This document shows, piece after piece, positions 20,206-29,404 of a DNA stretch of 64,000 nt. The notes below the pieces were generated by a model that saw only the letters and a program-made list of their open reading frames with translations, did not search any database and had not been told where the DNA came from. The DNA is taken from assembly GCA_951640165.1 (NCBI GenBank), contig OX621257.1, positions 4,041,201 through 4,105,200 on the forward strand, written 5' to 3'. Position 1 is the stretch's first letter. The number at the start of each line of letters is the position of its first letter. A program made the position numbers and the translations under genes. The DNA is from Pseudoips prasinana. Its lineage: Eukaryota; Arthropoda; Insecta; Lepidoptera; Nolidae.

Positions 20206-20600
20206 TTAATAATATCCTGGGACATTATTAGTATATAATGACATTAAATGAGGCAGGAGAAGTGTGTAAAGATCGTGACAAATAGAAATTCGTTGTCTCT
20301 GCCTACCCCTCTAGAAAACAGGCGTATGTCTATGTATTTATGTACATTAATATCCTGGGAAATTATACACACACATCCATCTGATGCCAAACAAAGGAGA
20401 GCTTGTACCTACTATGGAAACTAGATTACTTATATACAATATTTACTACTTTTCTTTTGTAAATAAATACTTATATAGATAACACCCAGACTCAAGAAAA
20501 ACAGACATGTTCATGCACACAAATATCTGTCTTGGGTGGGAAACGGAAAATGACCTGCGGCGAGAAAGGCAAGTATGTCCCAACCATCGCCAACCCACCC
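20206..20600. repeat. SINE3 (minus) around a LINE-A 3' tail
   Basis: 20208-20228 is a SINE3 3' tip (AATATCCTGGGACATTATT). 20250-20345 (plus) is the LINE-A 3' end (TTGTCTCTGCCTACCCCTCT...). 20350-20595 is a SINE3 on the minus strand beginning again with the tip. The repeated tip suggests that LINE-A inserted in the SINE tail. Confidence 0.65.
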
Positions 20601-20689
20601 CTCACTATATTAAGGACTTATCTCAAAAATACTTTCGTGTGATATAATTGAAATAATATGATCTAAGTATTGGCATTCAACGGCTTCTC

Positions 20690-20845
20690 GCGACCCTTGC
20701 AAGATCGTCGGTCCACCTTGTAGGGGGCCTGCCCACGCTGCGTCTTCCAGTTCGTGGTCGCCACTCGAGAACCTTTCTGCCCCATCGGCCGTTGTTTCTA
20801 CGAGCTATGTGCCCTGCCCACTGCCACTTCAGTTTGGCAAATTTT
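20690..20845 (-). pseudogene. RTE LINE 3' coding fragment
   Basis: The minus strand encodes the KLKWQWAGHxARRxDGRWG-type C-terminus of the RTE ORF, also found at 56785-57030 and 59425-59650. It is degraded and truncated at both ends. Confidence 0.7.
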
Positions 20846-20907
20846 TACAAAATATTTAAGTAGTTAGTTTAGACATAGGAATCGAAGAATATTAATTACA
20901 TCATTTT

Positions 20908-21055
20908 TATAGTTATAAATGTTCTAGAACTCTAAACACTTTTGATATGTGTATTTTACTACAAACATTTCTGACTATTGATTATAACTATATTAATAAG
21001 GCATTATTTGTTTGATCTAGTCGGCCATTATTAGAGAATGTTTTTTAAAATTACA
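20908..21055 (+). repeat. D145 repeat, copy 1
   Basis: About 147 bp, nearly identical to 27028-27178. Landmarks are TTTGATATGTGTATTTTACT and GATCTAGTCGGCCATTATTA. Confidence 0.85.
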
Positions 21056-21410
21056 AAGTAAGAAAACGTTTGAATATCTAATTATAGATTTTCTCCCTTC
21101 AGCAGTAATGAACATTTCCTTTGTATTTTGCTGTGACATCTGAAACTAACTCAATACTGAGAAGTGTCCGGATAACGGAATAATTGGTGCCAACAAAAAT
21201 AGGTGCAAAAAGAGGCACGTCTGTGGGTATACTAGAACGGCCAAAACCAACCTTAGTGCCTACGTAATAAAGAAGATTAAGTACACGTTAAACAGCCTTT
21301 TCTCTTGAATTAAATTATAACGTCAACATATTACATTATTTATTTGAACAACCACTAATTGTTACATTGTTTCTTACGTTTAGATTATTAAGTATAAATT
21401 ATAATTAAAG

Positions 21411-21507
21411 GCACAACATTTTCAGTTGTCACAGCATGCGCATAAATTTTATAATGTTGACTATTATAAAATTTATGCGCATGCTGCGACACCTTAAAAT
21501 GTTGTGC
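21411..21507. mobile_element. Short palindromic MITE
   Basis: Nearly the whole 97 bp is one inverted repeat: GCACAACATTTT outer arms, GCATGCGCATAAATTTTATA inner arms, small loop. Confidence 0.85.
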
Positions 21508-21529
21508 ATAAAATAATTGTAATAATTGA

Positions 21530-21771
21530 ATACATTATTTTTTTAAACGACTGTGCCCAATTGCTCTGTTTCTTAATGAAATGAAATATACTCAGCATTT
21601 GGGTATTAGCATACCCTATTACTTATAAAGCTCGCAATGCAGCATACATATAGTCATACACAATATTAAAGAAACTAGATTAAAAAAAATACAATCCGTG
21701 CCGTCTGTTATATCACATAATATGAGGAGATTTCATTAAATAAATAATAAGTTATTATATATATATACAAC
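21530..21771. other. Spacer
   Basis: AT-rich; nothing recognised. Confidence 0.4.
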
Positions 21772-22659
21772 GTGTAACAGAAAGAGTGAACGTAACTTAA
21801 GGGGCATATACGGTCTCCTTAAGCCTACCTATACACAAAATCTCATACCGAAATACCATCATTTTAATCTTGATCGTAAAATAATATACCATTCAATATA
21901 TCGACAAGTATTTTTATCGATATAACGAACATCCGTACTAACACAGCACAGCTGATTCTGATTTACGCTAGAAATTGTTTGACATACCTCTGTGTTTCTA
22001 TGCACGCCTGGTAGTTTGATTCCGATTGCACTCACTACACATATTTTGTTTTATTTTCGAGTTATGTTTTTTATTTATAGCACTGCTGAATGGCTATTGG
22101 ATACTTTACATCGTATAAGTACGTGATACACAAACACATCACGAGAATCTTTTTATAGTTTAACTTCTAGTTGAAGTTGTTTTCAGTACTGATGGAAGAA
22201 TTTCATTATTTCACGTTCACTAAAATCTGCACCGACACCGAAAGCTTGACTCTAAGACTTGCCAACTAACACGAGTCTCTCTCATGTACAACATATTCAT
22301 AGAATCGTAAAGCTTTCATGTTTCTTAGTTATAAAGAGGCGTGGCCTCCATCGCGACACTGTACCCTTCACGATATAGGTTCCTCGTAATTAAACAGCCT
22401 TAAATTCTGTGATCTATGAATCCTCATCATCACAAAGTGCACGTCTGAGGCTATTCTTTCATAGATGAATGCACGAAATGTTCAAAATTATTACGATCAC
22501 TAAACGACATAGTTAAGGATTTCGCGGAACACTTTACTCATTACTAAACGACATTTTAGACAATTAAGTAATTAAACACGACCTAAATAGACAACAGTTT
22601 ACGAACAAGTGATGATTTTAATATTTTTATTAAATAAATGAAATTGCACAATATTTGAT

Positions 22660-22915
22660 GAAATTGGCGGCTTTCATCGAACGCGGCCGCTTTGGCGGCG
22701 TCTTTGAGTCCGCTCAAAAGAGCCGCCTAGGTATCTACGACGCGCGCGGCTCGCTTCCATGAATATTAAAAGATATTTAACCGTTTATTATTTACCTATA
22801 TCAACTCTTTGATTTTGCCGCCATATTAGTGTAACTTTGGATATAATCAGGACGGAATTTGAAATGTCCTCTACTGTTCATATGAGCCTAGTACATTATT
22901 CATATTTTTTTATTT
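22660..22915 (+). repeat. GC-rich-headed direct repeat, copy 1
   Basis: A GC-rich start (GCGGCCGCTTTGGCGGCGTC) is followed by ATATTTAACCGTTTATTATT, AATCAGGACGGAATTTGAAA and CATATGAGCCTAGTACATTA. Copy 2 lies about 1.09 kb downstream in the same orientation. Confidence 0.8.
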
Positions 22916-22945
22916 GTATGTATTGTATGAATGATTAATATTTCG

Positions 22946-22996
22946 TTACAGGAAACCTTTAAAATTTAGAGTGTATCACTCTAAATTTTAAAGGTG
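22946..22996. repeat. Perfect hairpin
   Basis: CCTTTAAAATTTAGAGTG and its exact inverse surround a three-base loop. It sits at the junction of direct repeat copy 1 and the SINE1. Confidence 0.9.
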
Positions 22997-23755
22997 GAAT
23001 TGAAAGTGCCCCTGCACTTTCTATTCCATCACTTTCATGATCCGATGGGACGACTAGCGATACGACCGGAAAGAGGTCAGGCACAGGAACGACGGCTTTA
23101 CGTGCTCTCCGAGGCATGGGGGTGTAATATCGTCAACTCCCAGACTTCGGGCTGATACTGAGAAATTTCTTTTTACGGAAAAATCCCATAATCACTTTTT
23201 GGCCCGACCCGGGAATTGAACCCAGGACTTCATTATTCCCATTATCACTTTTTGTCCCGACCCGGGAATTGAACCCAGGACTTCATTATTCCCATAATCA
23301 CTTTTTGGCCCGACCCGGGAATTGAACCCAGGACTTCATTATTCCCATAATCACTTTTTGGCCTGACCCGGGAATTGAACCCAGGACTTCATTATTCCCA
23401 TAATCACTTTTTGGCCCGACCCGGGATTTGAACCCAGGACTTCATTATTCCCATAATCACTTTTTGGCCCGACCCGGGAATTGAACCCAGGACTTCATTA
23501 TTCCCATAATCACTTTTTGGCCCGACCCGGGATTTGAACCCAGGACTTCATTATTCCCATAATCACTTTTTGGCCCGACCCGGGAATTGAACCCAGGACT
23601 TCATTATTCCCATAATCACTTTTTGGCCCGACCCGGGAATTGAACCCAGGACTTCATTATTCCCATAATCACTTTTTGGCCTGACCCGGGATTTGAACCC
23701 AGGACTTTATTATCTGCAGTTGAACACGCTACCGCTAGACCAATGAGTTATACAC
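22997..23755 (-). mobile_element. SINE1 with amplified promoter region
   Basis: The 3' body lies at 22997-23190 and the tRNA head at 23700-23750 (GCTACCGCTAGACCAATGAG). The segment between them, a single unit in other copies, is expanded into the tandem array described separately. Confidence 0.85.
23191..23720 (-). repeat. 53-bp tandem array of SINE1 B-box units (10 units)
   Basis: Units begin at 23191, 23244, 23297, 23350, 23403, 23456, 23509, 23562, 23615 and 23668, each about 53 bp and nearly identical. On the minus strand each unit carries a pol III B-box-like GGTTCAATTCCCGGG or GGTTCAAATCCCGGG. The last unit merges into the SINE head. The AATTG/AAATC variants alternate irregularly. Confidence 0.93.
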
Positions 23756-23761
23756 GAACAC

Positions 23762-23998
23762 ATTCAAATGGCGCGGCGCGCGGTGGCGGCATCTTTGACT
23801 CTCTCAAAGGCGCCGCCACGAGCGGGGCCCGCTTTGATGAATATTAAAAAATATTTAACCATTTATTATTTACCTACATCAATCCTTTGTATTCGCCGCC
23901 GTATTAGAGTTCCTTGCGACAAAATCAGGACGGAATTCGAAATGTCCCCTAATGTTCATATGAGCCTAGTACATTATTCATATTTTTTCGTAATTTAT
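23762..23998 (+). repeat. GC-rich-headed direct repeat, copy 2
   Basis: Collinear with 22660-22915, with substitutions and a different GC-rich start (GCGGCGCGCGGTGGCGGCAT). Confidence 0.8.
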
Positions 23999-23999
23999 C

Positions 24000-24536
24000 A
24001 GTAGTCGTACCGCGTGTGTTTATCTGGTTAGTTTGTATTAAAAATTAAGTACCTATTCGTTTCCGGCCAGATTAAATTCACATACTGAAAGAAAAATTTA
24101 ATATTCTTACTATTTAACACACAAAAAAATATCTGCAGTTACATAAGTCAATTAAATTATTTATTTCTCCTAGATCCAACATCTTGCGGAATATCATTTT
24201 AAATTAAATTCAGTGATTTTTCCTAGTAATCAAATTTATATGAATTTAGAACAAAAATTCAGTTAAACATTTGATTGAATCTTAAAATAAACACGTGTAA
24301 TAAATTATGTGACTGTACAGAACCACACTTTTTATTTACAGTCTAAGTAGTACCCAAAGAGTTCTCGGTAAGGTTCATTACCCTTGCGGCTGAGTTTTGC
24401 TTAGTGTTGTTCATAACGTCGGTAATCTTACTTGTTGATTTAGGTTGTCGATATAAAAATAAATTACTAGTTGAATAAAAAAATGATTATTTCTGTTTGA
24501 AGTTTCGTCCATAGGTAGCCGTCCTGATACCCTATA
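24000..24536. other. Interior of the TIR element, no gene
   Basis: AT-rich. A short ATCGATAT/TCGATATAAAAAT motif mirrors one near the left arm (21895-21925). Confidence 0.4.
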
Positions 24537-24649
24537 ACCCCCTTAAGTTACGTTCACACTTTCTGTTACACGTTGTATATATATATATTACTATTTTGAA
24601 ATTTAGTACTACTTTAATTAAAGTCCCGAAAGAATATATCTCGGTGAAC

Positions 24650-24835
24650 GGGCAGCAGCGTCTCTGTGTGTACTATGAACATCATACCGCGATAGCAAAC
24701 TTATTGCCAAGCGTGGCGATTATGGCATATATCATCAAATTATGGCCACAACTCCATTGTTAAAATCTTTGGAGGTGCCTTTGTCCAGCAGTGGACGTTA
24801 TTCAACAAAAGGATGGTAATAGTCAGTTCTTTTTC
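24650..24835 (+). repeat. RTE-SINE copy
   Basis: Carries the body (GGCAGCAGCGT...CCAAGCGTGGCGATTATGGC) and the RTE-like 3' end (TTTGTCCAGCAGTGGACGTT). It is collinear with 57165-57390. Confidence 0.7.
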
Positions 24836-24975
24836 TCTGGCTATATGTTGCAGTTTAATTTGCTTCTCACTAAATAGAATTTGTTACAAATAGTTGAAAA
24901 CAAGATCAAAACTTTCTTTAAACTGGGGATATACAAAATAATAGTGCCCCGGCAGTAGCTGATTTTCTGCTACGT

Positions 24976-25087
24976 TGGCCAACTCAACGGAGACTATCCA
25001 AATAATCAAGATATATTATATTCCAAGCGTGTGGCCAACTCAACGGAGACTATCCAAATACTCAAGATATATTATATTCCAAGCGTG
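24976..25087 (+). repeat. Perfect-type 56-bp tandem duplication
   Basis: Two units starting with TGGCCAACTCAACGGAGAC, offset by 56 bp and differing by one base or so. Confidence 0.92.
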
Positions 25088-25299
25088 TGTGTGCAAATAT
25101 ACCCTTAAACCCTTATACAATGAGTCGGCTATACGATACGACCAAAGAGAAATCGGGTACTGAACCGACAAGTTTACTTGCTTGGCGTTTGAGGCATTTG
25201 AGGCATTACGGATTTTGTGATTTCTTGCCAGAAAATATTCAACAATAATTGGCGGCCCGACCGGGAATTTGAACCTAGACTAATACTGTCTGCATTGTT

Positions 25300-25655
25300 C
25301 TAGGTTCACAGGTTCACCCCCGAGTTCACAGGTGGTTGTTGTGGGGACTCCGTCCACCCTTGCCCTTAAGGAGGTGGGCCTAAGAAGAAGCTATTTGTGG
25401 CAGCTGCAAGTCGCCTACGCATAAAATGTGCAACGGTAGCTTCACCCACGGGAGGAGCCTATTTTTAGACGCATAGGTGCAACGGTGGTGGTTCCGGATG
25501 GCAATCGTTTCGAGTTCTTCGGAGCCATTACTATAAGCATCTTGAGGCTAGGCTGCCATGGTAGTTTTAGTGGGTAACCCTGTGGACTCCCACGTCCCCG
25601 TCGTCTCCCAAACGGCGGGGACCTATAAAAGGTTTCCACCATGAAAAAAAAAGGC
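25300..25655 (+). pseudogene. LINE 3' end (R1-like), with A-rich tail
   Basis: A GC-richer non-coding stretch with CCCACGTCCCCGTCGTCTCC and a terminal AAAAAAAA tail at 25646-25653. It resembles the 3' UTR of R1-like LINEs and is truncated at the 5' end. It lies about 40-75 bp upstream of the receptor exon at 25731. Confidence 0.5.
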
Positions 25656-25730
25656 CAATACAGGCATACGACGCACTAGCCTATTGCTTACAGGAAAGCA
25701 CTACAACTCGGTATCTTTTTTTGCCAACAG

Positions 25731-25928
25731 AAGTAAAGTCGCAGCACTTCTACTGGACAAGCACCTGCAAATCAACGGCATCTCCATGGGCGAGGTGATG
25801 CGGGAGCGGCAAAGCATACAAATGCAGCCAATGGCCAGCAGTAAAATGAAGAGGGAGAGGAAGGCTGCGCGGACGCTTGGTATTATCATGTCGGCGTTTT
25901 TGGCGTGCTGGCTGCCTTTCTTTCTATG
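25731..25928 (+). CDS. Beta-type octopamine receptor, exon with TM6
   Basis: Encodes [20 protein letters not shown] (end of the third intracellular loop), then [17 protein letters not shown] and ACWLPFFLW. This is GPCR helix 6 with the CWxP toggle motif and the KAARTLGII entry typical of beta-adrenergic-like octopamine receptors, which raise cAMP through Gs at the plasma membrane. The exon ends TTT CTA TG with donor GTATGAG at 25929, so a Trp codon is split. The acceptor is probably TTTTTTTGCCAACAG ending at 25730; TTGCTTACAG ending at 25693 is an alternative. From memory the helix 6 stretch is closest to the Octbeta1R type, but beta2/beta3 cannot be excluded. The upstream exon(s) with TM1-5 are not in the window. 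Confidence 0.88.
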
Positions 25929-26166
25929 GTATGAGAGTTTTCTTTTTTGCTCATGTCGAGCCTCATGGTTCAGCTAGAAATGCATCCAGATCATCGGCCT
26001 CCATCTATTTCAAGTCATTACACAACTTTTTTTTATATTTCTGACGTTCTAATCCATCAGACGAGGTAGCTTAGAGGTTCAAACCGTTGGACTGTGTAGT
26101 TTGGAGGTCAAGCCAAAGGGCGCACTTTAGGCTTGACCACTGTCTTTTAAAAATTATTAGCGTCTA

Positions 26167-26169
<3 letters not shown>

Positions 26170-26227
<58 letters not shown>

Positions 26228-26243
26228 ACACACACGCACACAC
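26170..26243. repeat. (AC)n microsatellite
   Basis: An almost pure dinucleotide run with one CC interruption and a CGC variant near the right end. The Thr/His-type ORF over it is an artefact. Confidence 0.95.
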
Positions 26244-26354
26244 TCCAGCTCACAAAGGTCTTAATCTATTATTATTAAAACTGACGTGAGGTGTTAATAA
26301 TGAAAGATAGTAACGGGTGACTCACGTAATTAGTTTTATGTTGGCTTCGGCCAA

Positions 26355-26645
26355 CCGTTTCAACTTCTCCTGGAAGTCATCTTCAGGGTGAATGTGAGTC
26401 TATGGGTATCTGTGTATCATCGTTGTCAGCGTCTTCTGGTTGGGGAACACGCAGAGCTGTGTGGTATGAGCTGATGGTGTCGGTGTTCGGTGCGACGGTC
26501 TCACCCTAAACACCGACACAATCAGCTCATAGACATTCCCACACGAACGCACCCACCCACCCTGTCGCAACGAGCCGCGCGCACCCTCGCACGCAGTGCG
26601 TGACTGGATGCGACGTCGTGCGGGCCCTGAAGATGACCTTTTCAT
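26355..26645. repeat. Foldback element
   Basis: Outer arms (GAAGTCATCTTCAGGG at 26372 and CCCTGAAGATGACCTTTTC at 26626) and inner arms (ATGAGCTGATGGTGTCGG and its near inverse at 26508-26530) are inverted. No ORF of interest. Confidence 0.6.
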
Positions 26646-26690
26646 TAGGTCTTAATCTAAGCTATCAAATTATGTTTAAGATGCTATGTG

Positions 26691-26824
26691 CAGACGTCAG
26701 CATATTCAGCTACCCCAATCTGTCAAATTTCTTTTATAGATTTTCAATATATCACTTAAGCATAAGGTTCACTTTTAATTGGGGAAATTTGACAGATTGG
26801 GGTAGTTTAATGTGATGGCGTCTG
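26691..26824. mobile_element. Palindromic MITE, copy 1
   Basis: CAGACGTCAGCAT...CTACCCCAATCTG is inverted at the right end. The same element is at 28743-28875, so two copies lie in adjacent introns of the same gene. Confidence 0.8.
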
Positions 26825-26929
26825 TACCTAAAACGAGAGAAATAAATTACCATTATTATTATCGTTGGTAGCTTAATGGCAGAGCATCTATACCTCAGAT
26901 TGTTTTCATTGAGGGTATGGAAACAGCTG

Positions 26930-27290
26930 GATGCGAATAGCGCAAGACCGGCAATTGTGGAGATCTTTGGGGGAGGCCTTTGTCCAGCAGTGGACGTCTT
27001 TCGGCTGATATGATGATGATGATGATCCTTTTTAGAGTTATGCACGTTCTTGAACTCTAAACACTTTTGATATGTGTATTTTACTGCAAACATTTCTGAC
27101 TTTTGATAATAACTATATTAATAAGGCATTATTTCTTTGATCTAGTCGGCCATTATTAGAGAATGTTTTTTAAAATAACGCACAAAATAACGCGCATGAC
27201 CGGCAATTGTGGAGATCTTTGGGGGAGGCCTTCGTCCAGCAGTGGACGTCTTTCGGCTGATATGATGATGGAGAGCACCCCCGGATTGCG
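26930..27290 (+). repeat. Two RTE 3' tails flanking a D145 copy
   Basis: 26935-27027 and 27182-27275 both read GACCGGCAATTGTGGAGATC...GTCCAGCAGTGGACGTC with a GAT-repeat tail. D145 (27028-27178) lies between them. Confidence 0.75.
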
Positions 27291-27321
27291 AATAAAACAA
27301 TAATTTATCTCTTGTCTCCAG

Positions 27322-27489
27322 GTATGTAATAACAGCACTTTGCGGCGATGCCTGTCCTTGCCCGCCCAACGTGGTGGCGGCGGTCTTCTGGGTCGGCTAC
27401 TTCAATTCGGCGCTGAACCCGCTCATCTACGCCTACTTCAACAGAGATTTCAGAGCTGCGTTTAGAAAAACTTTGGATTCTTGCTGCAG
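27322..27489 (+). CDS. Beta-type octopamine receptor, exon with TM7
   Basis: Starts with the last base of the split Trp codon and reads [18 protein letters not shown] (third extracellular loop), then [20 protein letters not shown]. This is helix 7 with the NPxxY motif, followed by [14 protein letters not shown] (helix 8, with Cys residues suited to palmitoylation). It ends TGC TGC AG before donor GTATGT at 27490, splitting an Arg codon. The reading frame agrees with both neighbouring exons. No stop or frameshift is present. Confidence 0.92.
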
Positions 27490-27561
27490 GTATGTATAAA
27501 TTACTGTGAGGTTAAATTAACTTTACTAGTTTACTTCAACCTGTATATATATAGCCAAATG

Positions 27562-27812
27562 ACGGGCCAGTTGGCGTTATTGGTAGATACTTATTTATCA
27601 CGCCGCAGGTCGTGAGTTCGATTCCCACCAAGGACAAAATTTGGTGGCATAACATGTCTGTTTGTTCTGAGTCTAGATGTAATTACCTATATAAGTATGT
27701 ATTTAAAAAAAGAAATGTAGTATATATATCAATTATCTTCCATAGTACAAGCTCTGCTTAGTTTGGGATCAAATGGCCGTGTATGAATAATATCCCAGGA
27801 CATATTATTTTT
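27562..27812 (+). mobile_element. SINE3 copy
   Basis: tRNA-like head with B box GAGTTCGATTCCCACC, the standard body, and a 3' domain ending near TATTATTTTTATTATT. Confidence 0.82.
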
Positions 27813-28742
27813 ATTATTAAATACACAAATATACAAGTTATTTATAATACCAACTACACGACGTAGTAACAAATAACATAAAATATCGTCGGTGGCGCAC
27901 AAGCCTTCGACCTATACATAGGTACAAACAGTGATCCCGAGTGCGAGTGTTATCTGCAGGTTAGCTATAGTAGGGTCTTCGCCGGCGACGATTGCGGTAT
28001 CCTCTAACTCCTGATCTGTGACCTATGCCAGTGATCGCATCCTTACAAATTCCGTCATTTAATTCAGCGGCCCCCTGAGCTATGGCCCAAACCCCATATA
28101 TATTATTTGATGCCCTGCCCTGAGGAAACTGTCACTTAAGTCAAACTGCATTTGCAAATGACTGAGCATTTGCAAACGCAGTTTAACTGAAATATACTCA
28201 ACTGTTAATAGAATACTACTAAATTAAAAGTAGCAGCAAAATAAATTGTTGTTTAAGGTTTTCTCAATATTTTATGCGATAAAACAGACGGCAAGGACGG
28301 AATAATTCATCATTCAAAACACTTAAATATTGTTTTATATCTAAAGTAATTTAGCTATTGCTATTTGTCAAGAATAGAGCCATAAAGTTTCTATACAAGT
28401 CGGCTAGGTACATGAAGAAGGCTGTAGACACCTCTAAACACCTTAAACTACAACATTCTTAAAGTTAACCACGACAAAAAAGCTATGACATTTGAGCTCA
28501 AAATCAATTATAACATGAGCTAATAGATATAAACTCTCTGTTATTTATTTATTTGGATAACAAACAGTTGTACAACATGAATTTATAATATAAAGTAATG
28601 ACCCTGTTTAATGTTAGGATTACAACCCACAGCATTTACACAGTTTACCTACTAAATGGAAAATAATAATATGTTGAGTTCTGTTAAGTCTGATGCTAAA
28701 AAACTAAAAAGAAAAACGAAATATTAAAAAATTCAATGGTAC

Positions 28743-28875
28743 AAACGCCAGGACAATCAGCTACCCCAATCTGACCAATTACTTTTATAGATTTTCAATT
28801 TTATCCCATAAGCATAAGGTTCACTTTCAATTGGGGACATTTGATAGATTAGGGTAGCTTGATGTGCTGGCGTCT
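28743..28875. mobile_element. Palindromic MITE, copy 2
   Basis: Same terminal and internal sequences as 26691-26824 (CAGCTACCCCAATCTG...GCATAAGGTTCACTTT). Confidence 0.8.
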
Positions 28876-28904
28876 CTACAATAATGACAACCTACTTTAA
28901 TACA

Positions 28905-29140
28905 TCATGTCAGCCGAAGTACGTCCACTGCTGGACAAAAACTCTTCAAAGAATATGGGGATATGCCATAGTCAACACGCTTGGCAGACGGGTTTGCGAT
29001 CGAAGTTTGATGGTCATAGTTCTCAGAAAAACGCTGCTCCCCGTTCTCTGGTAGGTATTCCCTCGGACGATTTCTACGCCCCCCACGGGAAGAGATGGGG
29101 TGATGATATTCTATGCCGTCACCACACGCCACTTTAATAC
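28905..29140 (-). repeat. RTE-SINE copy
   Basis: The minus orientation ends with CAGTGGACGTACTTCGGCTGA, matching the RTE 3' end. The rest matches 57165-57390 and 39580-39800. Confidence 0.72.
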
Positions 29141-29194
29141 GTCAACAGCTAAACCCAAACCACAAAATGAATGTAAAATTTATTATCTACCCAG

Positions 29195-29375
29195 GTCAAT
29201 CTGTGGAGACGTTGTGCGACGGTATTGCTGCCAGCGACAACGACGGGACCAGCATCACTCCAACGCCTCATCTGACATCCATATGAACAACTGCGTCAAA
29301 TCTACATCAGCAGATGTGCTTAGAGCCCATCATGCATCCAGTTCTCGACCTGAAGAGATAGTCTTTGAGACATAG
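29195..29375 (+). CDS. Beta-type octopamine receptor, C-terminal exon
   Basis: Joins the preceding AG with G to give Arg and reads RSICGDVVRRYCCQRQRRDQ, then NASSDIHMNNCVKS, and ends EEIVFET followed by TAG at 29373-29375. This is a basic, Ser-rich cytoplasmic tail expected after helix 8. The SSDIHM stretch resembles tails of insect octopamine beta receptors. The predicted protein therefore ends here. A LINE fragment begins about 30 bp after the stop. Confidence 0.85.
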
Positions 29376-29404
29376 ATGGATAAGAAGCAATTTGTAGCAT
29401 ATTC

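Larger units (their letters stand above)
21772..24580. mobile_element. TIR element of about 2.8 kb with composite interior
   Basis: The left end (ACAACGTGTAACAGAAAG, then GTGAACGTAACTTAAGGGG) has an inverted copy at 24537-24580. AT-rich TATATA runs lie outside both ends, and secondary matches continue further in. No transposase ORF is present. The interior holds GC-rich direct repeats, a hairpin and a SINE1 with a tandem expansion. Confidence 0.7.
25929..27321 (+). other. Receptor intron filled with repeats
   Basis: Donor GTATGAG and acceptor TTGTCTCCAG. It contains the AC microsatellite, a foldback element, one MITE, two RTE tails and a D145 copy. The phase is consistent: TG joined to G restores Trp before TAT (Tyr). 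Confidence 0.85.
27490..29194 (+). other. Receptor intron
   Basis: Donor GTATGT at 27490 and acceptor TTATTATCTACCCAG ending at 29194. It carries a SINE3 (27562-27812), a MITE (28743-28875) and an RTE-SINE (28905-29140), with AT-rich sequence otherwise. A short inverted pair (CTGCATTTGCAAATG / CATTTGCAAACGCAG) lies at 28147-28183. Confidence 0.8.

Noticed and set aside
23191..23720. CRISPR-like array
   Set aside because: Units are contiguous 53-bp tandem repeats without variable spacers, and derive from the SINE1 head region in a eukaryotic genome.
26087..26278. Thr/His-repeat ORF
   Set aside because: It is the translation of the (AC)n microsatellite.
29100..29194. N-terminal extension of the last receptor exon
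   Set aside because: The open frame runs upstream of the acceptor at 29194, but it is RTE-SINE and intron sequence; the exon begins at 29195.
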